34,486 bases of DNA, from assembly GCA_007132715.1 (NCBI GenBank), contig SLOE01000121.1:1-34486 (forward strand). Direction: 5' to 3'. The DNA comes from Bacteroidales bacterium (GTDB lineage: Bacteria > Bacteroidota > Bacteroidia > Bacteroidales > PUMT01). The first letter of the stretch is position 1. The number at the start of each line of letters is the position of its first letter. Under the pieces are notes generated by a model. The model was given only the letters and a program-made list of their open reading frames with translations. It searched no databases and was not told where the DNA came from. The translations under genes and the position numbers were made by a program. Below are positions 1-7,900 of this stretch, piece after piece.

Positions 1-1878
1 GCCCAGGTCAAAAGGGTTACATTGCTCAATACCACAGATGAGCACTCCACACTGCTGCCTTTGCCGTTAGTTGACTATCACCCTGAACTGGCGAACCCCT
101 CGGTCGGAGGTTTTCCCCGGCTGGCAACGCTTGTGCGCTCAATAAGGGAGGATGCGGGCAACGATCCGGTGCTGCTGATGTCGGCCGGCGACTTTGTCGG
201 GGGCACCCCGTATGCATGGCTGATACTTGAGGGTTATTCTGCAGAGATTGAGATCATGAAACGGATAGGCTACGATGCCCTTACCATAGGGAACCATGAG
301 TTTGATTACGGGCCCGGTAAGATTGCCGGGTACTTCATGAATGCCGGTTACCCCGGGTATAATGACACCATGCCCCTGGTATCTTCAAACCTGGTAATTC
401 CTGAAGGGAACCCGCTTATGGAGGTGGGCATACGCGGGCATCATATATTCGACCTGCCAAACGGTTTAAGGATCGGGGTGTTCGGACTGCTGGGACGTGA
501 AGCATACAGCGTTGCCAGTTATATAGAACCCGTAACGGTAACTGACCAGCATGAGGCTGCCTCCCGCCAGGTTGGGCTGCTCAGGGAGAAGGGCGCCGAT
601 ATAATAGTTGCGCTTACACATTCGGGTGTCGGAGAGGACAGGGAGCTGGCCGCGGCTGTTGACGGTATCGATGTTATTCTGGGAGGGCACACCCATCAGC
701 TTACCCACGAGCCGGTGCGTGTAAACAACACTGTTATCCTGCATCCGGGGTATTATCTTTCCAATCTTGGGAGACTGGACCTGGAGTGGGATCCCCAAAC
801 CGGAGCCCTGTCGGTTGTCAACGAAAGAAACAATAATCCGTTCCTTATACCCCTTGACAGTTCGGTGCCTGAAGACCCTGAGATACTGGCCTTGATAGAC
901 GGTTATACGGATAAGCTGAACCTGTTTGTATCGGAACACACCGAAGGCATGTTCGCTGAGGTTGAAGATCCGGTTTTCAGCTCGGACTTCAGTATGATCA
1001 GTCCGGGACCATTCAGGGAAACAACAGTCGGCAATTTCGTGACCGATGCCATGAGGAAGGAGGTAGCACGGCTGACCGGGCACAGGGTTGACTTTGCAGT
1101 GCAGGCCAACGGCGTTGTCAGGGCCGACATCGTTCCCGGCACGATGGACTGGTCGCGCGACCAGGTCTCATTTTTTGACCTGGTGACCGTTTCAGGCCTG
1201 GGATCGGGGCTGGACGGAAAAGCCGGCTATCCGCTTGTCTCCTTCTGGCTTACCGGCCGGGAAATATTGAGTGTTCTTGAAATAACCTCGCTGCTTTCGC
1301 AGCTGATGGGCGACATGTACTTCCTGCAGGTGAGCGGACTGCGTTACACCTATGACCCCGGCAAGGCCATCTGGCTCAGGATACCATTTGCAGGCATACC
1401 GGTTCCGGCCTACCGTTCGGTAGTCAGCGCAGAGATGTATGCCGGAGAGGGAATTCAGGATGACGGCAATTATGTGCCCGTTGAAGAAGACAGGCTCTAC
1501 CATGTAGTGACCGATCATTATCTCACCTCCTTCCTGCCGATGGTGGGGGATATACTGCCGCGACTCGGACTGGTGCTCAAGGATGAGCACGGCAACACCC
1601 TCACACCCGATGAGACCATCCTGGTGCTCGACGGTAAAGAGTTCAAGGTATGGGAAGCCCTTGCACGGTATGGCGCATCATTTGAACAGGGAGAGGAGGG
1701 ACTGCCGCTGGTGCCTGCATACTATGCCGAAACAGGGGGCAGAATTACCTCACGCGAATTTGTTCCTCTTGCCGTGTGGGCATGGACAGTTATAATAATT
1801 GTATTACTGATCATCTCTTTGCTGGTGCGGCTTGCCGTGATAAAGATACGGGCGCGCATAAGACGCAGGAAAAATTAG
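1..1878 (+). CDS. 5'-nucleotidase / 2',3'-cyclic phosphodiesterase family protein (5' end outside window)
   Basis: The reading frame is open at the first base of the window, so the start codon and probably a signal peptide lie upstream; no ATG precedes the first metal motif. The calcineurin-like metallophosphoesterase domain comes first, with metal-binding motifs TTDEHS, GDFVGG, GNHEFD, LTHSGVGED and GGHTHQ in the usual order. The second half matches the 5'-nucleotidase C-terminal domain (around the TVGNFVTDAMRKE segment), which positions the nucleoside. Family members hydrolyse nucleotides or UDP-sugars outside the cytoplasm. A hydrophobic helix (WAWTVIIIVLLIISLLV) followed by a basic tail ends the protein. 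This suggests a C-terminal membrane anchor, which differs from soluble periplasmic UshA. The exact substrate cannot be read from sequence. The gene runs convergently toward the small gene on the other strand. Confidence 0.88.
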   Translation, partial: AQVKRVTLLNTTDEHSTLLPLPLVDYHPELANPSVGGFPRLATLVRSIREDAGNDPVLLMSAGDFVGGTPYAWLILEGYSAEIEIMKRIGYDALTIGNHEFDYGPGKIAGYFMNAGYPGYNDTMPLVSSNLVIPEGNPLMEVGIRGHHIFDLPNGLRIGVFGLLGREAYSVASYIEPVTVTDQHEAASRQVGLLREKGADIIVALTHSGVGEDRELAAAVDGIDVILGGHTHQLTHEPVRVNNTVILHPGYYLSNLGRLDLEWDPQTGALSVVNERNNNPFLIPLDSSVPEDPEILALIDGYTDKLNLFVSEHTEGMFAEVEDPVFSSDFSMISPGPFRETTVGNFVTDAMRKEVARLTGHRVDFAVQANGVVRADIVPGTMDWSRDQVSFFDLVTVSGLGSGLDGKAGYPLVSFWLTGREILSVLEITSLLSQLMGDMYFLQVSGLRYTYDPGKAIWLRIPFAGIPVPAYRSVVSAEMYAGEGIQDDGNYVPVEEDRLYHVVTDHYLTSFLPMVGDILPRLGLVLKDEHGNTLTPDETILVLDGKEFKVWEALARYGASFEQGEEGLPLVPAYYAETGGRITSREFVPLAVWAWTVIIIVLLIISLLVRLAVIKIRARIRRRKN

Positions 1879-1952
1879 TCCGGTTGGTCTCACAAAACGG
1901 CGGTTGACCGGCCTGCCAGGCCTGATCTGCTGCAGCCTCCGGCAGTGGGGGT

Positions 1953-2228
1953 TTAATCCTGGAGTTTATCCAGCAGCGGGATGGTCTTGTTTTTGATGTC
2001 GTCTATGATTGCCCGGTAATGCTTCCTGACAAGGGCAGGATTCTCTTTTCCGTCGGGGCGGTTGACCCGCGCAATATATTCGTTGCGGTGGGAAATGATC
2101 TCTTCGATAATATTGTTGATCTTCTCTTCCTTAACTTCAGGATGGAAATGCTGGTAAACAAGACATTCGGATATAAGCTCGAATGTGAGGCAGTGTATAT
2201 CCTTCTTGAGTTCTCTTCGGCTGGCCAT
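1953..2228 (-). CDS. small conserved-type hypothetical protein (91 aa)
   Basis: A 91-residue, highly charged, mostly helical protein starting MASRRELKKDI and ending IPLLDKLQD. No signal peptide, membrane segment or catalytic motif is visible, and I do not assign a family. The ATG at 2228 is preferred over an in-frame ATG eight codons upstream because a TAnnTTTG promoter box lies at 2250-2257 and would overlap the longer start. The gene is divergent from mobA and convergent with the nucleotidase gene. The regular charge pattern and the placed promoter argue for a real gene; the function is unknown. Confidence 0.7.
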   Translation of the reverse strand: MASRRELKKDIHCLTFELISECLVYQHFHPEVKEEKINNIIEEIISHRNEYIARVNRPDGKENPALVRKHYRAIIDDIKNKTIPLLDKLQD

Positions 2229-2249
2229 GGCTGTTCTGTTTTGTTTCGG

Positions 2250-2257
2250 CAAAAGTA
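2250..2257 (-). promoter_or_regulatory. Bacteroidota-type -7 promoter box (TACTTTTG)
   Basis: Read on the minus strand, TACTTTTG fits the Bacteroidota primary-sigma -7 consensus TAnnTTTG. It lies about 21 nt upstream of the ATG at 2228. No convincing -33 element was found. It helps choose the start of the small hypothetical gene. Confidence 0.45.
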
Positions 2258-2302
2258 GGAAAATATTTGCACTATTGATATATTGCCCTTATTAAAACAG
2301 TT

Positions 2303-2896
2303 ATGTCTGCCTCAGCCAAACAACTTGCCGCCGTGATCCTTGCAGGAGGGAAGAATATCCGTTTCGGGGGATATGATAAGGCTTTCATGCTCATTGACGG
2401 AACTCCTGTTATAAAGGTCCTGGCCCGTAAACTGGATAACCTTTTCGGGGAAATAGTCGTTGTTACCAACACACCCGGCAGGTATGCAGGCCTTGAGGGG
2501 ATGGTTACCGTTACTGACATCATAAGGGACAAGGGGCCCCTTGGGGGAATTCACGCAGCCATGAAAAGGACCACTGCACCGGCGATATTTGTTGTACCAT
2601 GCGATATGCCTTTTGTAGATACCGATGTGATCAGGAAACTCATACGGCGATATGATAGCCTGACACAGGCCGATGCCCTCATCCCGGTGCTCGGAGAATA
2701 TCCCGAGCCCCTCCATGCGATATACAGTACGGCACTTGCAGCGGATCTGGAGAAGTTCCTTGCCTCATCACCCGATCTGTCGGTCCGCCATTTCATTGCC
2801 GGCCTCAACGCAGAGTATTATGAAATGCCCGGCACTGAAAAGGTGAGGAGGTCATTCACGAACATCAACACCCCCGGTGATCTGCCGGCACAGTGA
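2303..2896 (+). CDS. mobA: molybdenum cofactor guanylyltransferase MobA
   Basis: MobA transfers GMP from GTP to molybdopterin to form the guanine dinucleotide form of the molybdenum cofactor in the cytoplasm. The 197-residue length is typical. Visible motifs are the N-terminal nucleotide-binding loop LAGGKNIRFGGYDKA (residues about 13-27, with the conserved Lys near 26), the KGPLGGI segment, the metal-binding PCDMPFVD, and the C-terminal FTNINTPGDL element common to MobA proteins. The loop reads GGKNIRFGG where many homologues have GG-S-RMG, a tolerated variation. No other molybdopterin gene is in the window, so it appears to be a stand-alone gene. It is divergent from the small gene on its left, with a 74-bp shared intergenic region. 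Confidence 0.9.
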   Translation: MSASAKQLAAVILAGGKNIRFGGYDKAFMLIDGTPVIKVLARKLDNLFGEIVVVTNTPGRYAGLEGMVTVTDIIRDKGPLGGIHAAMKRTTAPAIFVVPCDMPFVDTDVIRKLIRRYDSLTQADALIPVLGEYPEPLHAIYSTALAADLEKFLASSPDLSVRHFIAGLNAEYYEMPGTEKVRRSFTNINTPGDLPAQ

Positions 2897-2929
2897 TCAT
2901 TCCGTTATATTAAAACCGGGTGAATTAGC

Positions 2930-2937
2930 TACCTTTG
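2930..2937 (+). promoter_or_regulatory. Bacteroidota-type -7 promoter box (TACCTTTG) for the aspartase fusion
   Basis: TACCTTTG is an exact TAnnTTTG match 40 nt before the ATG at 2978, leaving a leader of about 33 nt. A -33 element is not obvious. Confidence 0.5.
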
Positions 2938-2977
2938 CGTTTCGCGTAATTTTGTTGTTTAACCAAATACAGATATC

Positions 2978-4843
2978 ATGGCAGGAAAGGAAGTCAGGGG
3001 ATTCTTAAAGGATATAGAGCTGTTCCGCGAGCTTGACGAAGCTGAATATGATACACTCTACAAGTCAGTTTCAGAGAAAGTTATCCCGGAAGGCTCACTC
3101 CTGTTCCGGGAGAATGCACCAAGGACCAATATATTCATCATCTACAGCGGCGAGGTGGAACTTTTCAAGACCACACCATTCGGACTCGAAAAGAGGCTTA
3201 CCTACTTCAGCAGGGGCGATTTTTTAGGTGAAGGCTCCTGGGGCAGCAAGTCGCCCCATTCAACATCGGCAAGGGCGCTTGCCGAAACCAGGGTGCTTGC
3301 GATCGATCAGGAATTTTTTCTGCAGAACAGCTCAGCGGCCCTGAAAATATTTTCAAACATTGCAAGGGTCATGTCGCGCAGGATGCGCAACGCCAATAAC
3401 CGGATCATTGATGTGGGAGCGCAGTACGAATCGGGCAGGACCAGGGAGGAGCATGACCTGCTGGGTGACAGGAACGTGCCGTTCGAGGTATATTACGGCA
3501 TCCAGACCCTGCGCGGGATGGAGAATTTCAATATCAGCGGCATCACCCTGAACTTCTACCCGGTACTGATAAACGCCATTGCCATGGTCAAGATGGCTGC
3601 CGCCAGGGCCAATTACGATCTCGGCCTGCTGGATAAGTCCGTTTGCGACGCAATAGTGCGTGCCTGCAATGAGATCAGGAACGGCAAGTTCCACAGCAAT
3701 TTTGCCGTCGACATGATCCAGGGAGGGGCCGGCACCTCGACCAACATGAACGCCAACGAGGTTATCGCCAACCGTGCCCTTGAGATACTCGGCCATGAGA
3801 GGGGAGAATATGAGTACTGCCATCCCAATAACCACGTCAACCTGTCGCAGTCCACTAACGACGCCTATCCCACCGCCATCAAAATAGCCCTTATAAACAG
3901 CAACAAGACCCTGGTTGAGGTGCTTAAGGAGCTGATCGGTTCATTCAGGAAGAAAGGGGAGGAGTTCGCCGGTGTCATCAAGATGGGCAGGACCCAGCTA
4001 CAGGATGCCGTTCCCATGACCCTGGGGCAGGCCTTTGAGGCCTATGCCACCACCCTTGAGGAGGAGATCCTCAGGCTGAATGAGAATGCTGACCTTTTCC
4101 TGGAGGTGAACATGGGGGCCACTGCAATCGGTACGGGTATAAACTCTGATCCAGGCTATCCCGGCAAGGTGATAAAACACCTGCAGGCCATCACCGGGCT
4201 CAAGATAGTCAATGCCGCCAACCTCGTGGAAGCAACCCAGGACACCGGCGCTTTTGTGATGTATTCGTCGGCCATCAAGAGAACTGCTATCAAGCTGAGC
4301 AAGATATGCAATGACCTCAGGCTGCTCTCTTCGGGCCCGCGTGCCGGTTTTAACGAGATCAACCTGCCGCCCATGCAGCCCGGATCGTCGATCATGCCCG
4401 GCAAGGTAAATCCTGTGATACCCGAGGTAGTGAACCAGATTGCCTTCAAGGTCATCGGCAATGACCTTACCGTCAGCCTTGCAGCCGAGGCAGGACAGCT
4501 CGAGCTGAACGTGATGGAACCGGTCATGGTGCAGAGCCTTTTCGAATCGGTAGAGATGCTAAAGAACGGCATGCTGACGCTCAAGGTGCGGTGCATTGAC
4601 GGAATCACTGCCAATGAAGAGCACTGCCGTGAGCAGGTGCAGAACAGCATCGGACTTGTAACAGCCCTCAACCCGGTCCTTGGCTACGAGGTATGCACAA
4701 AGCTGGCAAAGGAAGCGCTGGAGACAAACAGGGGCGTCTACGATTTGGTTCTGGAGCAGGAGCTGTTGTCAAAAGAGGAACTTGACCGGATCCTCCTGCC
4801 CGAGAACATGATCGCGCCACAGAAGATGGTCAGGAAGAAGTAA
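2978..4843 (+). CDS. aspA: aspartate ammonia-lyase with N-terminal cyclic-nucleotide-binding domain
   Basis: This enzyme deaminates L-aspartate to fumarate and ammonia, feeding fumarate respiration. Residues about 8-130 form a Crp-type cyclic-nucleotide-binding domain (GEVELFK, GDFLGEGS). Residues about 155-615 form a complete aspartase. Aspartase landmarks are EEHDLLGDRNVP, YYGIQTLR, QGGAGTSTNMN, QSTNDAYPT, CNDLRLLSSGPRAGFNEI, and the catalytic flexible loop GSSIMPGKVNP (469-479; the reactive serine is in SS 470-471). The details fit aspartase better than fumarase C. At 621 aa it is about 140 residues longer than E. coli AspA because of the extra domain. No helix-turn-helix follows the nucleotide-binding fold, so it probably regulates the enzyme allosterically or is vestigial (inference). 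An exact -7 promoter box lies 40 nt upstream. Confidence 0.93.
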   Translation: MAGKEVRGFLKDIELFRELDEAEYDTLYKSVSEKVIPEGSLLFRENAPRTNIFIIYSGEVELFKTTPFGLEKRLTYFSRGDFLGEGSWGSKSPHSTSARALAETRVLAIDQEFFLQNSSAALKIFSNIARVMSRRMRNANNRIIDVGAQYESGRTREEHDLLGDRNVPFEVYYGIQTLRGMENFNISGITLNFYPVLINAIAMVKMAAARANYDLGLLDKSVCDAIVRACNEIRNGKFHSNFAVDMIQGGAGTSTNMNANEVIANRALEILGHERGEYEYCHPNNHVNLSQSTNDAYPTAIKIALINSNKTLVEVLKELIGSFRKKGEEFAGVIKMGRTQLQDAVPMTLGQAFEAYATTLEEEILRLNENADLFLEVNMGATAIGTGINSDPGYPGKVIKHLQAITGLKIVNAANLVEATQDTGAFVMYSSAIKRTAIKLSKICNDLRLLSSGPRAGFNEINLPPMQPGSSIMPGKVNPVIPEVVNQIAFKVIGNDLTVSLAAEAGQLELNVMEPVMVQSLFESVEMLKNGMLTLKVRCIDGITANEEHCREQVQNSIGLVTALNPVLGYEVCTKLAKEALETNRGVYDLVLEQELLSKEELDRILLPENMIAPQKMVRKK

Positions 4844-4862
4844 AAAAGCCCGGAGTGCCGGG
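4842..4862 (-). terminator. weak hairpin plus T-tract, minus strand
   Basis: CCCGG and CCGGG (4849-4853 and 4858-4862) form a 5-bp stem with a 4-nt loop. On the minus strand it is followed by CTTTTTTA. It could end transcription of the GH16 remnant just before the convergent aspartase gene. The short stem keeps confidence low. Confidence 0.35.
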
Positions 4863-4927
4863 GGGGGTACACTATTGTTTCGGTCGACACTGTACCCCAT
4901 CATGAATCAATCAAAACGATAAAGTGA

Positions 4928-5431
4928 TTATAGCTGATACACTTTAACATAATCAATGACCATTGATACAGGCAATTCATTCGGATCAATTTCTCCCACC
5001 CAGGATCCTCCAAGTTGCTGACTAAGAATAATATAAAATTGCTGATCAAAAGGCCATTGTATCATGTCCGGATCCAGGCCCTCTAACCTGGGATATCTGA
5101 ACGTTTCCTTGCCATTCAAAGTCCAGATTAACAGATCGGGATACCACTCAAGTCCGTAGATGTTCCATTGAGTGACATCTGCTCCTATATTTCCGATACC
5201 TCTTGGCGGGTTGGTTCTGTTATTGAGAACATTTGTGTAGCGGGTGTGTACGGTATGATAGATTGTGCTGTCATAATTCAGATGTTCCATAATATCAATT
5301 TCACCACTATGGGGCCAGCCTCCATACACAGACTCCTCAGGCATCATCCAGATCGCCGGCCAGGCACCTGATGCGCATTCCTTTTTGGCACGGATTTCAA
5401 TCTTACCATACAGAAATGGTGAAATTGAAAG
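4928..5431 (-). pseudogene. 5'-truncated glycoside hydrolase family 16 (laminarinase-like) remnant
   Basis: The translated segment from YGKIEIRAKK to the C-terminus VIDYVKVYQL is a clear GH16 catalytic half. It has the active-site signature GEIDIMEH with nucleophile and acid/base glutamates, the aromatic AWPAIWMMPE, and the terminal beta-strands. GH16 enzymes cut beta-1,3/1,4-glucans such as laminarin. Intact domains are about 230-300 residues plus a signal peptide. Here about 165 recognisable residues remain and everything upstream of the first GKIEIRAK strand is missing. The frame continues to an ATG at 5470, but those codons are antisense to a dipeptidase C-terminus and give no export signal. 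I therefore call it a remnant, not a functional gene. The segment is AT-richer than the aspartase next door. Confidence 0.8.
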
Positions 5432-5561
5432 TTTAACCAAGTACGAACAGAATAGCAGGTTTATCGACATGCTTTATAAAAGAAATTATACTGAGGAGCA
5501 GGTTGAGATGGTCATGGGTGGAAATTTCCTGAGGATTATGAGAGAAGTATTACCAGATTGA
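5418..5561 (+). pseudogene. C-terminal remnant of membrane dipeptidase (peptidase M19)
   Basis: The plus-strand frame ending with TGA at 5559-5561 encodes about 47 residues, including SRFIDMLYKRNYTEEQVEM and then MGGNFLRIMREVLPD. This is the characteristic C-terminal helix pair of renal/membrane dipeptidases (a Leu-x-x-x-Leu-x-x-Arg-Gly-Tyr-type segment, then GGN-x-x-R). The rest of the roughly 350-400 residue enzyme, including all metal ligands, is absent. The 5' side runs directly into the GH16 remnant on the opposite strand. It is too short for annotation by length alone, but the motif is distinctive. Confidence 0.65.
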
Positions 5562-5755
5562 TAAGTTGGAGTAACTAAATTTTACTTAAAAATCTTCAAT
5601 TTGGCTGTTTTACCAATCAAGTGGTTTAATTCCTCGGGGCTTGCCTTAGGATTAATACAATTTGTTCTTTGAGATGAACCAAGGCTTCTTATTATATTTT
5701 AAATTTTAAACGCTCCAACATATTCGTTACATAATAGCATAATTTTATTAAACTA

Positions 5756-5935
5756 CTATGAAGTCAATTCAACGATAAAGTTCACCTTGGCTTTTAAAGC
5801 CTTAAAGACTTTCAGAATTGTCGCAATGGTTACATTTTTTGCATTTCTCTCAATTCTGGAAATCTGTGATTTCTGAACACCAATCATTTCTCCAAGTTCT
5901 GATTGTGTAAGTTGTCTTTCCTTTCGTGTTTGTCT
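5756..5935 (-). pseudogene. XRE/Cro-type helix-turn-helix remnant (HigA-like), no start codon
   Basis: The minus-strand frame reads RQTRKERQLTQSELGEMIGV then QKSQISRIERNAKNVTIATI and ends VNFIVELTS before TAG. This is a complete XRE helix-turn-helix of the kind seen in HigA-type antitoxins. The frame has no ATG, GTG or TTG before the domain and meets a TGA a few codons upstream. In the next frame the bases just upstream read SLDLLKDK, reminiscent of the LDLLGE-K segment that usually precedes this domain. A small deletion or frameshift near 5935-5945 may therefore have broken the gene (inference). No intact toxin partner was found beside it. Confidence 0.6.
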
Positions 5936-6001
5936 TTCAGCAGGTCAAGGGAATTGATATTATTCAGTATGCAGCAGCGAAGTTGCTGGCCAGGTAATTG
6001 A

Positions 6002-6454
6002 TTATTTTCTTCTCCAGTCCATCCAGCCATCTGCCTGTGCCGGTCTGCTTCCATCGAGCATCAAGCCGCTGGATGTTCTCAAATGATCGGGGCTTTGATA
6101 CCAGAAGTTCAACCTGATGGGTCTGTGGTGATGGATTATAAGGTTACGCCTGTTTTCAGAACCTAACATCTCAACATCCCATCCCAGCAAATTTAAAGTC
6201 TCATCAAGGCTGCTAAATGCCATTTGTGCGGATCCATCCTCGTTCAATGTGAGTTTAACTTCTTCTCCCTGGAATTCACCAACCCAGGTACCGGCAAAAG
6301 AAAAGTCTTCACCAAATACTGCCGGTGCATCTTCACTTTGAACCGATTCTTCTTTCTGGTCAGCTCTTTCCCCATTGCCGGCACTGCCACATCCCCAAAA
6401 TAAAAAACTGAACAACAATACAGCCAGCGTATAAAAAACGGGAACTTTTTTCAT
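6002..6454 (-). CDS. small lipoprotein of unknown function (150 aa)
   Basis: Starts MKKVPVFYTLAVLLF with a hydrophobic core and lipobox FWGC followed by GSAGNGE, a standard lipoprotein signal (SPase II) with the +1 Cys near residue 23. After an acidic linker, the mature part (about FSFAGTWVGEFQGEEVKLTL onward) resembles a small beta-rich, lipocalin-like or META-like fold, but I do not assign a family. The frame stays open upstream to 6715. That extension has no export signal, is rich in Cys/His and looks non-coding, so the start at 6454 is preferred. It is flanked by gene remnants, so it may be a recent passenger. Confidence 0.65.
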   Translation of the reverse strand: MKKVPVFYTLAVLLFSFLFWGCGSAGNGERADQKEESVQSEDAPAVFGEDFSFAGTWVGEFQGEEVKLTLNEDGSAQMAFSSLDETLNLLGWDVEMLGSENRRNLIIHHHRPIRLNFWYQSPDHLRTSSGLMLDGSRPAQADGWMDWRRK

Positions 6455-6599
6455 AACAGAATTTTTAAAGTTAATAATTATGTATTGGCACGTACATTGA
6501 CACTCCCTCCAGCAATCAAAACAAATTAACAGTCCGTTTTTCTTAAATATGCCTGCTAATATACAACTTTTTAAATGCCCCAAACCCATATTCGAAAGA

Positions 6600-6759
6600 A
6601 ATTGCTGTTGGATTTTCTGGACTGTATCAGTTCTTTTAGGATTACCAAAGTTCCTGCCAGGCACAGTATGCGCGTGCCCATAGGCTACTTGTGATGGAAC
6701 ACAAGGTTTAATCATTCAATGAACGTTAAACAGTTATATTAAGCGACTTCTTGTCGCAC
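6600..6759 (-). mobile_element. possible group II intron 5'-end fragment (domain I)
   Basis: On the minus strand, from 6759, the sequence opens GTGCGACAAGAAGTCGC, which fits the GUGYG-type 5' end of bacterial group II introns. It continues through stretches such as AGTAGCCTATGGGCACGCG and GGCAGGAACTTTGGTAATCC that recall domain I of such introns. No reverse transcriptase/maturase is present, so at most a fragment remains; its inner boundary is uncertain. The call rests on remembered family patterns and needs a covariance search. Confidence 0.35.
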
Positions 6760-6820
6760 TACAGTGGTGTGAGAGGTTCTCCCCGTCAGTCACGGCTGGC
6801 GGGGCAGCCTGCTCGATTAC
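6757..6820 (+). mobile_element. possible group II intron 3'-end fragment (domains V-VI)
   Basis: The plus strand reads CACTACAGTGGTGTGAGAGG, like the 3' strand of domain V and its linker. Next comes a hairpin CCCCGTCAG / CTGGCGGGG (6781-6789 with 6796-6804, 9 bp with one G-T pair and a 6-nt loop), then GCAGCCTGCTCGATTAC. The CCTGCTCGAT ending resembles the CCTACTCGAT 3' ends of many bacterial group II introns, with the branch-point A expected in the stem base (inference). The 5' strand of domain V is missing. It ends 11 bp before the Fic stop codon. Confidence 0.42.
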
Positions 6821-6830
6821 AGGGCGTTTT

Positions 6831-7871
6831 TCATTTTATTGAATAATTTGTACCAGGTCCAGTTCCATGTTTCTCAATTAAATTTTTGGCTAGTAACCCC
6901 GGTAATAATTTCTTTACGGTTGGAACTGGTATTCCTAAATTATTTGCTATCTCACCTGATTTACATCCTGGGTTATTCTCTATATAAACCAAAACAGATT
7001 TTTCTTTAGGGGTTAGCTTTGCTTCAACACCCTTAGTAGCTAATTTCATCATCAATTGTTCCTGAATATTGCTGAGTGCATCAAAGAAAAAATTTATCCA
7101 ACCAGAAACATCTTCATGTGGCCGGTGCGATTGACAATTCCTTAGTACACGGTAATATTCAATTTTCCGACTTTCTATTTCATGTTCAAAGCTCACATAT
7201 TGAATCCACTTATAACCATTTTTGAGTAGTAATAATGTTGAAAGCAAACGGCTGAGTCTTCCATTTCCATCCTGGAACGGATGGATGCTTAAGAATTCAT
7301 ATGTAAACAAAGCACATTTTACAAGTGGATGTGTCTTTGTGTCTTTATGATACCATGAAATTAACTGCCTCATAGCATCCTGAGTTGGAAAGCCGGGTTC
7401 GGTAGTTTTAAATATTATCTGTTTGGAACCATCAGGTAATGTCGCTTCAATAGCATTACTATGTTGCTTATAATCACCTTTGTGCCATACGTCTTTTTCG
7501 CTATATTTTAATAAAAGGTTATGCAAGCTTTTAATACTATTTTCTGCTATTGTAATATCAAAGTAAGATTCAGTAATTAAATCCAGAGCATCAAAATATC
7601 CGATCACTTCTTGAGAATCTCTATCCTTGATTTTACATATATCGAGATTGTTCAATAAAACTTCGACCTCTTTATCTGATAATTTTGAACCTTCAATTCT
7701 GGTAGAAGCACCAACACTGCGAATTGTAGCAAAAGACTTTAGCTGCTTGAGACTTTGACCTTCTTTTTTCTCAATCGTTGTCCAGGAAGCATCAAACCTA
7801 TCAATTTGACTAATCAGGTTAATTAAGTCCCAATCTATCTTTAAATTAAATGTATGCACCTTATTATCCAT
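6831..7871 (-). CDS. Fic family protein with N-terminal inhibitory helix and C-terminal winged helix
   Basis: Fic enzymes transfer AMP, or sometimes other nucleotides, from a nucleotide donor to protein hydroxyls. The catalytic motif IHPFQDGNGRLSR (residues about 196-208) is intact, including the catalytic His and the phosphate-binding DGNGR loop. An inhibitory motif STRIEG (about 56-61) matches [S/T]xxxE[G/N], placing it with Fic proteins that silence themselves through an N-terminal helix, so no separate antitoxin is needed. The C-terminal 60 residues (SGEIANNLGIPVPTVKKLLP) look like a winged-helix DNA-binding domain. ATG at 7871 is preferred; the six codons upstream begin with TTG. The 346-aa length is normal for this class. 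The region is AT-rich. Its target is unknown; self-regulation through the winged helix is plausible. Confidence 0.9.
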   Translation of the reverse strand: MDNKVHTFNLKIDWDLINLISQIDRFDASWTTIEKKEGQSLKQLKSFATIRSVGASTRIEGSKLSDKEVEVLLNNLDICKIKDRDSQEVIGYFDALDLITESYFDITIAENSIKSLHNLLLKYSEKDVWHKGDYKQHSNAIEATLPDGSKQIIFKTTEPGFPTQDAMRQLISWYHKDTKTHPLVKCALFTYEFLSIHPFQDGNGRLSRLLSTLLLLKNGYKWIQYVSFEHEIESRKIEYYRVLRNCQSHRPHEDVSGWINFFFDALSNIQEQLMMKLATKGVEAKLTPKEKSVLVYIENNPGCKSGEIANNLGIPVPTVKKLLPGLLAKNLIEKHGTGPGTNYSIK

Positions 7872-7900
7872 AGTCAAATATAACAACAATTCAACATATT

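Noticed and set aside
1879-1952. RNA gene or riboswitch in the short gap after the nucleotidase
   Set aside because: Only small GC-rich inverted repeats (GGCCT/AGGCC) are visible; nothing matches a known RNA.
5941-5997. Plus-strand tail reading QVKGIDIIQYAAAKLLAR before TAA
   Set aside because: It looks like a protein C-terminus and could be another truncated gene, but it is too short to assign to any family and its upstream frame is antisense to the HTH remnant.
6455-6715. N-terminal extension of the lipoprotein frame
   Set aside because: The extension is Cys/His-rich with no export signal, and overlaps the possible intron fragment. The clear lipoprotein signal begins at 6454.
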